Assembly (NCBI GenBank): GCA_030704615.1
Contig: CM060732.1
Coordinates: forward strand, 9,922,001-9,986,000
Reading direction: 5' to 3'
Origin: Takakia lepidozioides
Taxonomy: Eukaryota; Streptophyta; Takakiopsida; Takakiales; Takakiaceae
DNA length: 64,000 nt
Part shown: piece after piece, positions 46,935 to 57,785 of the stretch
Layout: each line of letters starts with the position of its first letter
How positions within the stretch are numbered: position 1 is the stretch's first letter
The notes under the pieces: model-generated
Told to the model about the DNA's origin: nothing
The model's input: the letters and a program-made list of their open reading frames with translations, nothing else
The model's database searches: none
Position numbers and translations under genes: made by a program

Positions 46935-48960
46935 TCACCAGTAATCACCACAAGAACAAATCCCATCTTCAAAGTGGTGGAAAGTAGTTAGCGTCCCATA
47001 CAACAATTGCTCGGCCAACAATCTTTGAGATGAATTTGGTGGAGGTGTGGCAGTCTCCACACACTCGAAGATTCTTGATGAGTCGTGTTGATCAGCCCAA
47101 AACCAATGGCTAGCTTTTCACTGTGGTGGCAAAGAGAAAATTCATTTCCTCCACATCATGCAGTAAAATGCGTGTGTCAGGCACATACCTTGCCTCCTTC
47201 ATCCCAGACAATCTTCTCAGCTCAGCATGGATTTCCTTAATTCTGGGATGCAACTTGTCATCTGGCTCCTTTCTAACCCCTCTGACCTTCATCATTCTTC
47301 TCACCTTTGCAGTATCATCCCACCTGCCAGCTGCAACATAGATATTTGATATAGCAACACATAAGTCGCGGCATCCTGTTCAACCCACTTGAGGATAGAT
47401 GCTCCACATTACCATGGATTCTGCAAGCACCAAGCAAGGCCTTCCACACCACAACATCTGGATTGATTGGCATTTATTAATCAGGTCCACTGCCTCATGT
47501 AGTTGTCCCGCACGTCCAGAAGGTCCACCATGCAGCCAAAGTGCTTCACTTGCGGGGTGACACCATGACCTTGACTCAGGGAATCAAAGTAGTATCTTCC
47601 TTCATTCAGTAGGCCAGTGTGGCTGCATGCAGAGAGAACACATATAAAGGTGATACTGATGTGGTTGCACTTCTACCCCTTCCCCCATCATTTGCTCATA
47701 GGTCTCCAAGGCCTGCATCCTGCGCCCCTGCTGTGCATATCCTGCAAGCATGGCGTTCCATGACACCAAATCTCGTTCAGCCATACTATTGAACACTCCC
47801 TCCGCATCCTCAATGCTTCCACATTTGGCATACATGAGCCACGAGGGTATTGTTCAGAATCACATATGGTACAATTCCAGCTTTGGCGATGCAACCATGC
47901 ACCTCTTTGCCCTTTTCCAAGGCTGCCAGGCTTGCACATACACTGCAAATGCACACAAACGTGATGTAGTTGGGCTTCACCCCTTCCCCCATCATTTGCT
48001 CATAGGTCTCCAAAGCCTCCATCCCACGCCCCTGCTGTGCATACCCCTGCAAGCATCGCGTTCCACGACACCACATCTCGTTCAGCCATAGGGTTGAAAT
48101 TAACTCCCTTCGCATCCTTAATGCACCCACATTTGGCATACATGTCCACCAGGGCAGTGTTCAGGATGACATCTGGTACAATTCCAGCTTTAACGATGCC
48201 ACCATGGACCTCTTTCCCCTTTTCCAGAGGTCCCAGGCTTGCACACGCATTTGCAAACACAAACAAATGTGATGTGGTTGGTTTTCACCCCTTTGCACAT
48301 CATTTGCTCATAGGTCTCCAACGCCTCCATCCCGCACCCTTGCTGTGCATATCTTGCAATCATCACACTCCACGACACCACATCACGTTCAGCCATACTA
48401 TCAAACACTCATCCTCGATGCACCCACATTTGACATACATGTCCACCAGGGCAGTGTTCAGAATGACATCGGGTACAATTCCAGATTTGATAATGTCACC
48501 ATGGACCTCTTTGCACTTTTCCAGGGCTGCCAGGCTTGCACACGCATTGCAAATGCAAACAAACGTCATGTGGTTGGGCTTCACCCCCTTCGCACATCAT
48601 TTGCTTGTAGGTCTCCAAAGCCTCCATCCCGAGCCCTTGTTGTGCATATTTTACTATCATCACACTCCATGACACCACATCTCGTTCAGCCATACTAACG
48701 GACACTCCCTTCATACATGTCCATGGGGGTATTGTTCATAATGACATTTGGTACAATTGCAGCTCTGACAATGTCGCCATGGACCTCTTTGCCCCTTTCC
48801 AGAGCTGCCAGGCTTGCACACGCATTGCAAACGCACCCAAACGTGATGTGGTTGGGCTTCACCCCTTCTCCCATCATTTGTTCATAAGTCTCCAAAGCCT
48901 CCATACCACGTCCCTGCTGTGCATACCCTGCATGCACATTGTGATGGCATGGCACTGACT
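46935..48960 (-). pseudogene. PPR-DYW pseudogene, copy B
   Basis: Tandem PPR units like those of copy C run from about 48960 to 47600, each with EVHGDIV, VPDVILN, LVDMYAKCG and AERDVVSW phrases. An E motif follows at 47340-47600. A DYW deaminase-type domain follows at 47300-46935: KLHPRIKEIHAELRRLSG, VPDTRILLHDVEE, HSEKLAI-like remains, [20 protein letters not shown], and finally [14 protein letters not shown] with TGA at 46935-46937. DYW domains carry out C-to-U RNA editing in plant organelles. The key HSE is reached only by a frame change, and part of E+ is missing. The gene is broken. Confidence 0.87.
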
Positions 48961-48963
48961 TTG

Positions 48964-49654
48964 TCATTTGCCTCCATGACTGGCCAACCACAACTCGTCT
49001 GTTTCTTTTCCAGAAGGAACCCAATTGGGGTCTATCACAATGTTGGAGATTGACCACCCACCTGAAGGATTGTGTTCATCATTAACTGTAGTATTGCAAG
49101 GGATAGCATCCCAGCCATTGTTAACAGGAACAAAATGAATGGGTGAAGAAGGGAAGGCATCCCATATAGTGTTTTGGACTTCCCATTCATTAATCCATGC
49201 ACATTCGGGACTGTGAGCAGTAGAATTCCCAGTGTTCAGCCACCCTCTGTTAATGATTTTTGTTGAATCTGTCAAACCCTCATCTGATCCTCCATCCCTC
49301 TCTGGCAATGGCATGCACTTGGTGCTTAGCTCTTTCAATATTGTGTGCACATCCGTTGGTGCTGTTAGCAGGCTACACACTGAATCCTGCATGAAATGGA
49401 GCAAGTCAAAGGATAAACACATTGAGATGTATCCACAAATACAACATAGTTATTGGGTAATCAAAGCAGAATTTCTTGAAGGACATGTTGTGTAGTGGAA
49501 GAAAAGGGTACATGAAAGGTGCATGACTTGCCTGCGGATGCTGCCAATGCAGGTCAATCTTACTCATGTTCCAAGAGGGGCTTCTATTTCCCCACACATA
49601 TGCAGCCATTACAGCCTCCAAACTGTCAGTGGTACCCTTGTCTACTGTATCCAT
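48964..49654 (-). CDS. two-exon gene or fragment of unknown family
   Basis: Exon 1 (49654 to about 49534) reads MDTVDKGTTDSLEAVMAAY then VWGNRSPSWNMSK, ending near GCA/GGCAAGT. Exon 2 starts after TTTCATGCAG (about 49388): DSVCSLLTAPTDVHTILKEL, then a Trp/Asn-rich part (INEWEVQNTIWDAFPSSP, GWSISNIVIDPNWVPSGKE) to a stop at 48964. The two exons are clean compared with the surrounding PPR wreckage. I do not recognise the family. It sits between PPR copies A and B and may be a displaced fragment of a host gene. Confidence 0.4.
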
Positions 49655-49854
49655 GAACCTTCTGATTGGTTTCTGGACAGTAGAGAAAGTAAAATCAGAA
49701 GAATGGAGGCTATAAATTCACTTTTGTAGCTGCCATTTCAAAGAAAATTCCCATGGGCGTATAAAACACTTATAGGAAACACCCAACTCAACTTATCACA
49801 CAGTTCCTATGCTCAATTGCGTCTGCTACTCTCTGTAATCTAACAGGCATTCAC

Positions 49855-49880
49855 CTTTTTGCCTCGATTGCACTTGACTA
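49855..49880 (-). pseudogene. OSB-type exon remnant (donor end)
   Basis: Reads NRGKK then AAG/GTGAATGCCTG, the same exon end and donor as at 44338 and 45327, fused here to the PPR E+ end (CCIEVYSQVQ). Confidence 0.45.
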
Positions 49881-51180
49881 TAGACCTCTATGCAGCATTG
49901 ACCAGGCTCCCTCCTGACACCTCTGTCCCACACCCTCCTCCTCACCTTTGCGGCATCGTCCCACCTGCCAGCTGCAGCATAGACGTTGGATAGAAGCACA
50001 TACGTTGCCGCATCCTGCGGATCCACTCAAGAAGGTATTCTGCTGCACGTTCTGCCACCTCCAGATTTCCATGAATTCTGCAGGCACCAAGCAAAGTCCC
50101 CCAGACTGTAGCAGCTGGTTCGCTTGGCATTTTCTTGATGAAGTCTGCCTCATCCACATGCCCTGCACGGCCTAGAAGGTCCACCATGCAACCAAAATGC
50201 TGGTCTGTGGAAGTTAGGCCATGAGCTTGACTCATATAATCAAAGTAATGGCTGCCTTCATCTACTAGTTGCACATGGCTACATGCAGAGAGAACATATA
50301 TAAAAGTGATACCATTCGGCTTCAACCCTTCCTGTTGTGTTTGTTCCAATAGTTGCAGGGCCACCCTACCACACTCGTGCTGAGCATATCCTGCAATCAT
50401 AGCACTCCATGAGACCACATCTCCTTCAGCCATATTGTCAAACACTAGCCATGCATTCTTTATATCCCCGCATTTGACAAACATGTCAACAAGGGTACTT
50501 TCCAAAGTGAGTGTTGGCTCAATTCCAGCTTTGATAATGTCAGCATGGATTTTTGTGGCCTTTTCCAGGGTTGCCAGGCTGGCACAGGCATTGAAAACAG
50601 AAACAAAAGGTACTTGGTTGGTGTCACCCCTCCCATATCATTCACTCATATGTCTCCAAAGCCTCCCTACCAACTCCATGCTGCGCATATCCTGAAATCA
50701 TTGCACTCCAGGAGAGCACATCTCGTTCAGCCACCAGGCTGGCACATGCATTGAGAACGCACACAACCGTTTACCTGGTTGGGCATAACCCCTTTCTGTT
50801 TTGCTCATAAATCTCCAAAGCCTTTTTACCACATCCAAGCTGAGCATATCCTCCGATCATCGCACTCCATGAGACCACATTTTGTCGAGCCATATTGTCA
50901 AACACTAGATGCACATCTGTCATGTTCCCAAATTTGGCATAATGTTGGCAAGGGCAGTTTCCAGGACGATATTTGGCTCAATTCTGGCTTTGATAATATT
51001 AGCATGGATCTTTTTGCCCTTTTCCTGGTCTGCTGGGCTGGCTCATGCATCGAGAACGGAAAATCCAAGCACCATGTGTTTGGAAGTTGGCAATTAGGTG
51101 TGGCTTCAAATGTGTGGAAAACATGTCCAATAATGCACAAGCTACTAATATTGTGATAAACTGTCCACTCATCTGAGCAG
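49857..51180 (-). pseudogene. PPR pseudogene, copy A (E/E+ type)
   Basis: A more diverged PPR copy. Units include LVDMFVKCGDIKNAWLVFDN, DVVSWSAMIAGYAQHECGR and LLEQTQQEGLKPNGITFIYV. The E motif follows ([40 protein letters not shown]), then the E+ end (AATYVLLSNVYAAAGRWDDA, GVRREPGQCCIEV). There is no DYW domain. The frame 50505-49942 is open for 187 codons, the best preserved piece of the array. The N-terminal part beyond 50640 is shifted. Confidence 0.82.
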
Positions 51181-51391
51181 CTATAAAAGACAAGCCAATA
51201 TGAGCACTCATTACCCATTGGATCATAGTGTGGCCCGCATCCTTAAAGAAATCATCTGAGGGCCGCTTTCCTGTGAGTATCTCTGTCGCGCGGCTTTTAC
51301 TCACCCATCCCTTCGCTATCCGAGGCGGAAACTCCAAGATAGAAGAGTTGGAAATCTCTAAGTACTCAGCCCGCGCAGAACAATCAGTCAT
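51180..51391 (-). pseudogene. receptor-like kinase scrap
   Basis: The phrase ILTGKRPSDDFFKDAG followed by IQWV matches the region of plant LRR receptor kinases usually read as 'LLTGKRPTDEmF.dgl.l..WV'. Only about 35 residues are convincing. The flanks are unrelated. Confidence 0.45.
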
Positions 51392-51904
51392 GACCTACAA
51401 CTAGTGTATCATGGGGGTGTTTCCTATTTGTTTCCCTTTCCGCATTCATGTTAACTACCTTACCATTTGATAATTAAGTATCAGTTTGCTTCATCAATCT
51501 ATCGGATTCCATCAACTCATCCATTCATTCCACAGCTTCACTCAGATCTCTCTACACAGTGTGATTGTATCGTATAAGTATCAGATTATGATTTATCAGG
51601 TATCAGGCCGAAGCCATTGTGTCTCTAATCTGCTCTACTATATCACTATCGCTTTGCATATAACAAGCATCTACTAATCCTCTTTCCTCCTTCACCGTGC
51701 TCTCCATCTTTGCTTCCGATCTCCTCTCATGCATGACCCAGAAGTGCTTCCAAGAAAAATCCCCCTTCTCAGTCATTGCTTCTCCCTTTATCTTCCTACC
51801 CGTGGCTCTAACCGTTTCCCTCACTAACCGTCGTCCGTGAACTAACATGTTCCATTTGCAGGTGTTGTTTCCCCACAGTCGTTCCCTGTCCTGCTCTCCG
51901 TTCC
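51392..51904. other. probable 3' end or LTR of gypsy-B, not resolved
   Basis: Between the host fragments and the 3' minisatellite of the minus-strand gypsy element. It should contain that element's 3' LTR, but with no second copy in the window I cannot set its limits. A minus-strand purine run (GAGAAGGGGGA, about 51770) is a possible polypurine tract. Confidence 0.35.
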
Positions 51905-52060
51905 CTATGGTCGTGACAGCTGTGTCAAGCTGTGACTGGCTGTGGGACTGTGTTTGGCTGTGTCGAGCTGTGTCGGCTGTGACGGGCTGTGTTGGCTGTG
52001 TCGACTGTGACGACTGTGACGGGCTGTGTTGGCTGTGACGACTGTGACGGGCTGTGTAAC
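51905..52060. repeat. GGCTGTG-type minisatellite in the 3' UTR of gypsy-B
   Basis: Irregular ~10-bp units such as GGCTGTGTTG, GACTGTGACG and GGCTGTGTCG. It is the same word family as at 56262-56580. Confidence 0.75.
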
Positions 52061-52121
52061 CCTTTCTACAGTGCGCTGCTGTCACCCCTAAGGCTCCTGT
52101 TGGTCTCGGTCTGTGCAAAAA

Positions 52122-54761
52122 TTAAGGGTGATTAGCAAACCTTTGTGAGTGAGCACCTTTCTGACGTTGAGAGTTTTGTGGCGGACTGTGTGTACGAGCC
52201 CGAGGTCTGTCTCTGGTTGACGGAGATGTTTGAACACTACCTGGATAAGTGAGGCCCTCTGGAGGCTGATATCGAGATAACCTTTCAGGCATAGGAGACC
52301 CCCGTCGCTTCTTCTCTGCCATCTGAATTGCATAGTCTTCTCCCATGTCAAAAGAATTCGGTGAAGAAACAGTTGTATCAGAATCCTCATCGCCTCTCAG
52401 GTGTTTTAATTTTCGAAATTTTTGTGGAATCCTCTGGGGCATACAATGTTGTCCTACCATGTCTGGAAGTTTATATTTTACAACTTGGTGTAACCGCTGA
52501 ACAGCAAAATTGGTGTAGACATTGAGCTCCTTGTCTGTCCAGGTGAGTGGGGTACCAATTACTTGTGCAGCGTGCAAGTATTTCCATGCCACATGTCCCT
52601 TATAGAAAATATCGTCAATGCCGAATTTCTGTGTTGACAAATTGTTCCAGGCCGCTTGAAACCATGAACGAATTTGAGAATCCTTTTGCATCATAACTTT
52701 TGCGTCATATAGGTACATATGAGGTGGCACTGAAGGTAAGACCCAATGATCCCCACTGGAATAACTCAGAAAGCGCGCTTGCATCTTTTGTTGCTCAATG
52801 TGATAACGTACCAGAAAACAAGCAGCGTAGTATAACCCGCATCCCATGACAATACTTGCTACCTCCTTGGTCTTGGTATAAATGAATCCATGTACAACCT
52901 GGAAAGTAATTAATTCCCTCAACATGGTACCTGCCTCGTGCCAGTACTGTGCAAAGTGATGATCCTCAATTGGTCGATTGTTCGGAAGAACTTTAGTCCT
53001 AGTTGCCACTGGCAGCCAAATGCGCATGATTTGGTAGTAATGTGCGAATGACTGCGGAGGACTAAATTCTTTCCAAGCCAAATCCAACATGATGGGAATT
53101 TGGTTGAAGGGCATAATCATAGCCCTACTGTACTCCCTTGCAGCTAGAGTTTTAGGTGGGTTAAAAGCAGCATTGCCCCATACCTCAGGCTGTGGTGACT
53201 GTGGTGTGGTTATAGTAACAACAGGTTCAGCTACTGGTACAGTGACTTGTTGTGGTGTTGGTGGTACTGGCTCTTGTATCATTGGCATCTCCTGCACTTC
53301 CTGTGAAGACTGAAAAGCCAAAGTTCTGGCTTGTAAATTAGAAGCCATTAGCTGTTCCTGAGGGATATAGACTCTTTTGTCGATGTTTGAAGTGAGGTCC
53401 TCCACTTGTGTCTGCAATCCATCTACATCCTCCTGTAACTCTGCTATCCTACTATAGACATTGTCTATAGTAGTTGTGGCAATGTTCTGCACTTGCAGTC
53501 TGAGCTCATTCATCTCGCTTTGGGTGAGCTTTCGTGGTGCTTTGCCCTCCACTGGCCCTTGTGCTAACCAGACCTGCATAAGGCTGTTATCCACCAAGTT
53601 GCTTGTGGTTCCCCTGAGAGTTTGCTCCTCTCTTAGCTTGTACACTTCTAACTGCTGTTGTAAAGCCTCCATGCGCTTCGCATGAGGTTCAACCAAATTC
53701 GCATAAGCAACAAGTAGATTATTAGCTTCCTTCCAAGCCTTGTTAGTGACCGTGATTTCATTTCTATTGGCCACGAGCGTTTGTTGCAACTCCAGGATGT
53801 ACTTCTCTTGATCAGCTTCAACCTGCCTGTATTGCTTGAAAGTATCCTCATTGCGACAGATTGTATTCTTCATATCGACAATGAGTTTCATTTGCTCAAC
53901 ATTCTCTTCTTCTGCCTTCGTACATTTTTCCGCTTGACTGTTTATTTCTTTTGTAGATTGGTTAAGCATAGTTGTGAATGTAGCACATTGTATCGCCATC
54001 CTGTCATGCACTGTCTGCAACTCCGTATGTAGTGCATTCACTTCTTGCAACTTGCTTTCATGTTGCACCTGCATTTGGTATAGCTGTTGCTTATGTGCTT
54101 CGTGTAACTGGTCTTGCGCGAGGCCTGCCTCAATTAATTGTTCCTTGGCCAATTGCAAAGCCGCTTCTGTATTCTCCAAGTCTTGCTGCATCTTGAGAGT
54201 GACCTCTTCATCGACCTTGTTTGCACACTCAGTGGCTAGTCGAGTCTCAAATTCCTTCCTGAGTTCCTCTCTCAAGGCTGTCAATTGGGTAGTTGGAACA
54301 TGGGATTTGACATAAGTCCCCAACAAATTAAGTGTCCTGCCTATGGAACTCATCAGCATTGCCTGTTGAGGGTCATCATGGTGAGGTTGCTGCTGTTCCT
54401 CCTGATCCTCAACCGTGTGATGTCTCACAAACCACTCAGGCCATTGTCCCACCGGATTTTCTTCCTGAACCACTTCATCTATCACCGGTGCTACAGTGTT
54501 ATGACCTTCTGCCTGTGGTACCTCCGACACAGGTGTGTGTATTATATGCACCTCAGGATTTCCCTTGGGCAACTGTTGCACCTCTGGAATCTCTGTCTGT
54601 ATGGACAACTTGTAACCTCGTGACAAGCCGATCAGCTGGCTGTGATGGTTGTGATACTGAAGTAACTTCCTCCTCCCTCTCTGAAGGTCCTGCTTCCAGT
54701 AATAGCATTTCTCTGTGCTGCTGTGCCCCTTCCTGCACATGAGCTTGGGAAACATTATCAT
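52122..54761 (-). CDS. ORF3 of gypsy-B, long open part (879 codons)
   Basis: Open without a stop for 2.6 kb, by far the longest frame in the window. It holds a long coiled-coil region (about residues 160-400, with LQEVNALHTELQTVHDRM and ILELQQTLVANRNEITV), a Pro/Gln-rich linker (PPTPQQVTVPVAEP), and a C-terminal domain with FAHYYQIMRIWLPVATRTKV and EVASIVMGCGLYYAACFLVR. A basic Ser/Arg-rich tail ends RFANHP. The C-terminal domain matches gypsy-A ORF3 (VDIVMGCPSFYIGSYLY). No enzyme motif is seen. The open frame in an otherwise decayed element suggests recent constraint or simply a younger copy. It could act as an accessory structural or nucleic-acid-handling protein. Function unknown. Confidence 0.78.
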   Translation of the reverse strand: MIMFPKLMCRKGHSSTEKCYYWKQDLQRGRRKLLQYHNHHSQLIGLSRGYKLSIQTEIPEVQQLPKGNPEVHIIHTPVSEVPQAEGHNTVAPVIDEVVQEENPVGQWPEWFVRHHTVEDQEEQQQPHHDDPQQAMLMSSIGRTLNLLGTYVKSHVPTTQLTALREELRKEFETRLATECANKVDEEVTLKMQQDLENTEAALQLAKEQLIEAGLAQDQLHEAHKQQLYQMQVQHESKLQEVNALHTELQTVHDRMAIQCATFTTMLNQSTKEINSQAEKCTKAEEENVEQMKLIVDMKNTICRNEDTFKQYRQVEADQEKYILELQQTLVANRNEITVTNKAWKEANNLLVAYANLVEPHAKRMEALQQQLEVYKLREEQTLRGTTSNLVDNSLMQVWLAQGPVEGKAPRKLTQSEMNELRLQVQNIATTTIDNVYSRIAELQEDVDGLQTQVEDLTSNIDKRVYIPQEQLMASNLQARTLAFQSSQEVQEMPMIQEPVPPTPQQVTVPVAEPVVTITTPQSPQPEVWGNAAFNPPKTLAAREYSRAMIMPFNQIPIMLDLAWKEFSPPQSFAHYYQIMRIWLPVATRTKVLPNNRPIEDHHFAQYWHEAGTMLRELITFQVVHGFIYTKTKEVASIVMGCGLYYAACFLVRYHIEQQKMQARFLSYSSGDHWVLPSVPPHMYLYDAKVMMQKDSQIRSWFQAAWNNLSTQKFGIDDIFYKGHVAWKYLHAAQVIGTPLTWTDKELNVYTNFAVQRLHQVVKYKLPDMVGQHCMPQRIPQKFRKLKHLRGDEDSDTTVSSPNSFDMGEDYAIQMAEKKRRGSPMPERLSRYQPPEGLTYPGSVQTSPSTRDRPRARTHSPPQNSQRQKGAHSQRFANHP

Positions 54762-55584
54762 GCGGAATCCGTGAAGCCAGTGGATCCGCCATTACAATCT
54801 TTCCCCGTCTCTGCCTCTTAGTCTTGGGTTGCCCTGCTAGTCCACCCTCACTGTGTGAAGAGCCTTGCTCTTCCATTGCAGTGGTTTCTGGCTCAAACAC
54901 TCTCATCTCCTTTCTTTCTTGCGCATCAAGTATGCCAGAATCAAGAATTATTTGAGCAATGATTGGGCCAGACACTATAATAGGAGACTTTGCGGTAGTA
55001 CATTGTAATCTTTTCATCTCCTCCACCAGTGTGTTGTACATTATGTCCGCTCATTCTACCTCTTGTCCTTTCAGGGCTTTGAGTATTTCCTCTGTGAAGG
55101 ATCTGCTCAAATACTGTTGGTTCTGTTTCATGGCAATCAGAACGTTCAATACCTGGCTTACCTCCTTTAGCCCTGGGTACACGGCCTTGGTACAAGCATA
55201 ACCCTGAGTTTTAAAGAAACTCCCTTCTTGGAATAAGTCCCCTATTTGCAGTCTTGCCCTGTGTTCCTCCACATGCACCTGACCTGCTGGCAATCGAAAC
55301 AATTGCTGGAGGTATAGGGGAGTAATTACTAATTCAACTCCCTTCACCGTTGTTGTTCCTGTCCTTGGCTCAAAGTTTTGCAAAAATTGTAACATGTATT
55401 GTCTATGGTGTAATGTCCAATCTATGCTTTGCAATCCTTGCAATCTCAGCTCCTTCAGTATCTGTATCGCCTGTGGGGTAGCAATCGTTTGTTTCTGCAG
55501 AATTGTGGTGCTCTTCACCCTGATTTCCTCCATTCCTCTCACTCTCTTCATTTTAGACTCACAGAAATGTTTTGGCTGTAACAA
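54553..55584 (-). pseudogene. ORF3 of gypsy-B, N-terminal part in two frames
   Basis: 55584-55051 carries the N-terminal domain (LQSIDWTLHHRQYMLQFLQN, VKGVELVITPLYLQQLFRLP, LQIGDLFQEGSFFKTQGYAC). It is homologous to 30470-30835. The frame changes near 55045 to 55041-54553, which holds MYNTLVEEMKRLQ, a basic NLS-like patch KTKRQRRGK, and an acidic/Gln part. It changes again between 54760 and 54553 into the long frame. The ancestral protein would be about 1,150 residues. Confidence 0.72.
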
Positions 55585-56261
55585 CTGCAGAAATGCCTAT
55601 AGTGCACAAAGCATAAACGTATGGTTGCCACAAAAAGCTATGGGTAATTTCTTGTAAGCCTGTGGAGCTTGCAAGCATCGTTCAAGAGAAAAGCTCCGCT
55701 CTGTTCTTTCGTGTCTATGCCACTGCGTAAGTAATATTGCGAGTGTATAGTCTGTTAGTTCCTCCATAGTTTCCAAGCTATAGCATTGATGGTCTGTCCC
55801 GTCGAGACGCCCGTTACTCAGAACGACGCCGCCTCTTGCGCTTAATTTCTCTCCAATTTCTTGATCCTTTCTTTGGCTTTCTATTGGCTGTAACCACTGT
55901 GACTTGATTTTAGATTTCATTTTCTTTAGTGGACTTTCCCTGCTGGATAGTCCACAAGGATCACACATGTGACAAGAATTTCGCTTTTCTGTACTTGCCG
56001 TTTGTTCCGTTCCCCTTTTACCGTATTCATTAATGGGCCCGTCTTCATCCATTTTGACGCGCTGATTAGGTATTTTGACGGCCATTCTTGTCTTGTTTCT
56101 TTATGACACCCGTTCTTGCACTTCCTTCTCAGCTGTGTGTCGCGCCCCGACTTCCACGTGTCTATTTTTAAACTGGTTTCCGTCTTTTCTTCCGTCAGCC
56201 ATTTTCCTGAAGTTATTGTGCGTCCACCTGTCCCTGATTCTATGGATCGTGTAACCCTAGT
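55585..56261 (-). other. spacer between integrase and ORF3 of gypsy-B
   Basis: No conserved protein. The open frame here continues the minisatellite-encoded peptide repeat. Confidence 0.5.
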
Positions 56262-56580
56262 AGGTTGTGTTGAGCTGTGACAGGCTGTGTCATACTGTGG
56301 TACGCTGTGATAGGCTGTGATGCACTGTGGTAAGCTGTGATAGGCTGTGACACGCAGTGGTAGGTTGTGATAGGCTGTGTTGCGCTGTGTTGAGCTGTGA
56401 CAGGCTGTGTCATACTGTGGTACGCTGTGATAGGCTGTGATGCACTGTGGTAAGCTGTGATAGGCTGTGACACGCACGCAGGCGCTGTGTTGCGCCGTGC
56501 TGGGCGCTGTGCTGGGCTGTGATAGGCTGTGTTTCGCCTTGATGGGTGTGATAGGCTGTGTTTCGCCTTGTGGGCTGTGA
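56262..56580. repeat. minisatellite, ~10-bp GGCTGTGATA-type units
   Basis: About 30 units of the type GGCTGTGATA / CACTGTGGTA / GCTGTGTTGA. A higher-order duplication is visible: 56264-56330 and 56384-56450 are nearly identical. On the minus strand it is open and encodes ITAYHSVPQ-like repeats. Confidence 0.88.
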
Positions 56581-56599
56581 TACCTGCCCGCCCTGGTCA

Positions 56600-57785
56600 T
56601 ATATGCTTGGCCTAGCGACAAGTGCTCCATACTCCGTTGGTAACACTGGTGCAGCCCGTGACTGCTCTTGCGTTTCAACATGCAAATCATGCTGCAAGGG
56701 TTTGTCATGGATACCACTGTATCCCTTTAACTTATTGGCATTGACTCTTCCCAGCATTTCTTTGTTAATGGTTTGTAACATGGCGGTGTTGTTATCATAC
56801 ATCTTTTGTATGACATAAGGTCCTTTCCATGGTGATTTAAGCTTAGAAGCTTTAATCTTTCCTTTCTTCTGCAACCATAGAACCAAATCCCCCGTCTTAA
56901 AAGTCTTTAACTTGCCTTCATCAAACTGTTCCTTTCTCTTCATCTGAATTCTGGTCATATTATCAGCTGCATCAGCACGTACTTCTTCCACATGTATAAT
57001 TCATGTTTCCTGACCTTAATGGAATCTTGCAATTCCATTCTCTTTCCCCACTCCGTTCTCATGGTAGGTAACAGGAATTCCACTGGAAGTAAGGCTTCCA
57101 TACCATAAACTAATTGGAATGGTGTATACTTAGTGGTGACTTTATATGAAGTCCTGTATGACCACAAAGCTGTCAGCAGCTTTGTATCCCAATCCGTTCT
57201 TTGCATTGACTATCTTAGCCAAGATAGTACATAGTATTTTGTTGGTAGCCTCTGCCTGCCCATTACCCTGTGGTAATATGTTGTACTCTTTCTATGCACA
57301 ATCATGAACTCTTTAGTCAACAACTCAATGGTCTCATTCATGAAGTGACTTCCCTGATCACTGATAAATTCTAAGGGACAGCCAAATCGTGTAAGTATGT
57401 TCTCATACAGGAACCTTGCTGTGGACTTGGCTGTGTTGTCCCTCAAAGCTTTAGCTTCCACCCACTTCGTAGTATAATCAGTGGCTGTAATTATGTACCT
57501 GTTCCGTGTATTCTTGGCTGGTGGGTTAATTGGTCCAACAAAGTCTAGTCCCCATTTCTGAAATGGTTCCGTAGGCATTGTAGGATGCAAGGCCATCCTT
57601 CCAGATCTCTGCAAAGGTCCTAGCCTCTGACATTCATCACAACTCTGACAATACTCGTGTACATCTTTGAACAAAGTAGGCCACCAGTAACCTGCGAGTA
57701 GTATCTTCCTACTGGTAGTCTCTTCTCCAAAATGACCTCCAGCCACTCCTTTATGAACTTCCTCCAAAACTTTATTTACGTTCAT
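56600..57785 (-). pseudogene. pol: integrase of gypsy-B with GPY module
   Basis: The zinc-binding part VHKGVAGGHFGEE..YCQSCDECQRLG is followed by the core ([37 protein letters not shown]) and the C-terminus SPWKGPYVIQKMYDNNTAML with NANKLKGYSGIHDKPL. Frame changes occur at about 57210 and 56990. No chromodomain follows. The sequence runs into the minisatellite. Confidence 0.87.

Noticed and set aside
51905-52060. CRISPR-like array
   Set aside because: Units are about 10 bp with no unique spacers. It is a minisatellite in a plant retroelement.
56240-56717. Protein with ITAYHS repeats as a genuine gene
   Set aside because: The repeat is fully explained by the minisatellite and lies between integrase and ORF3. 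The open frame is a by-product.
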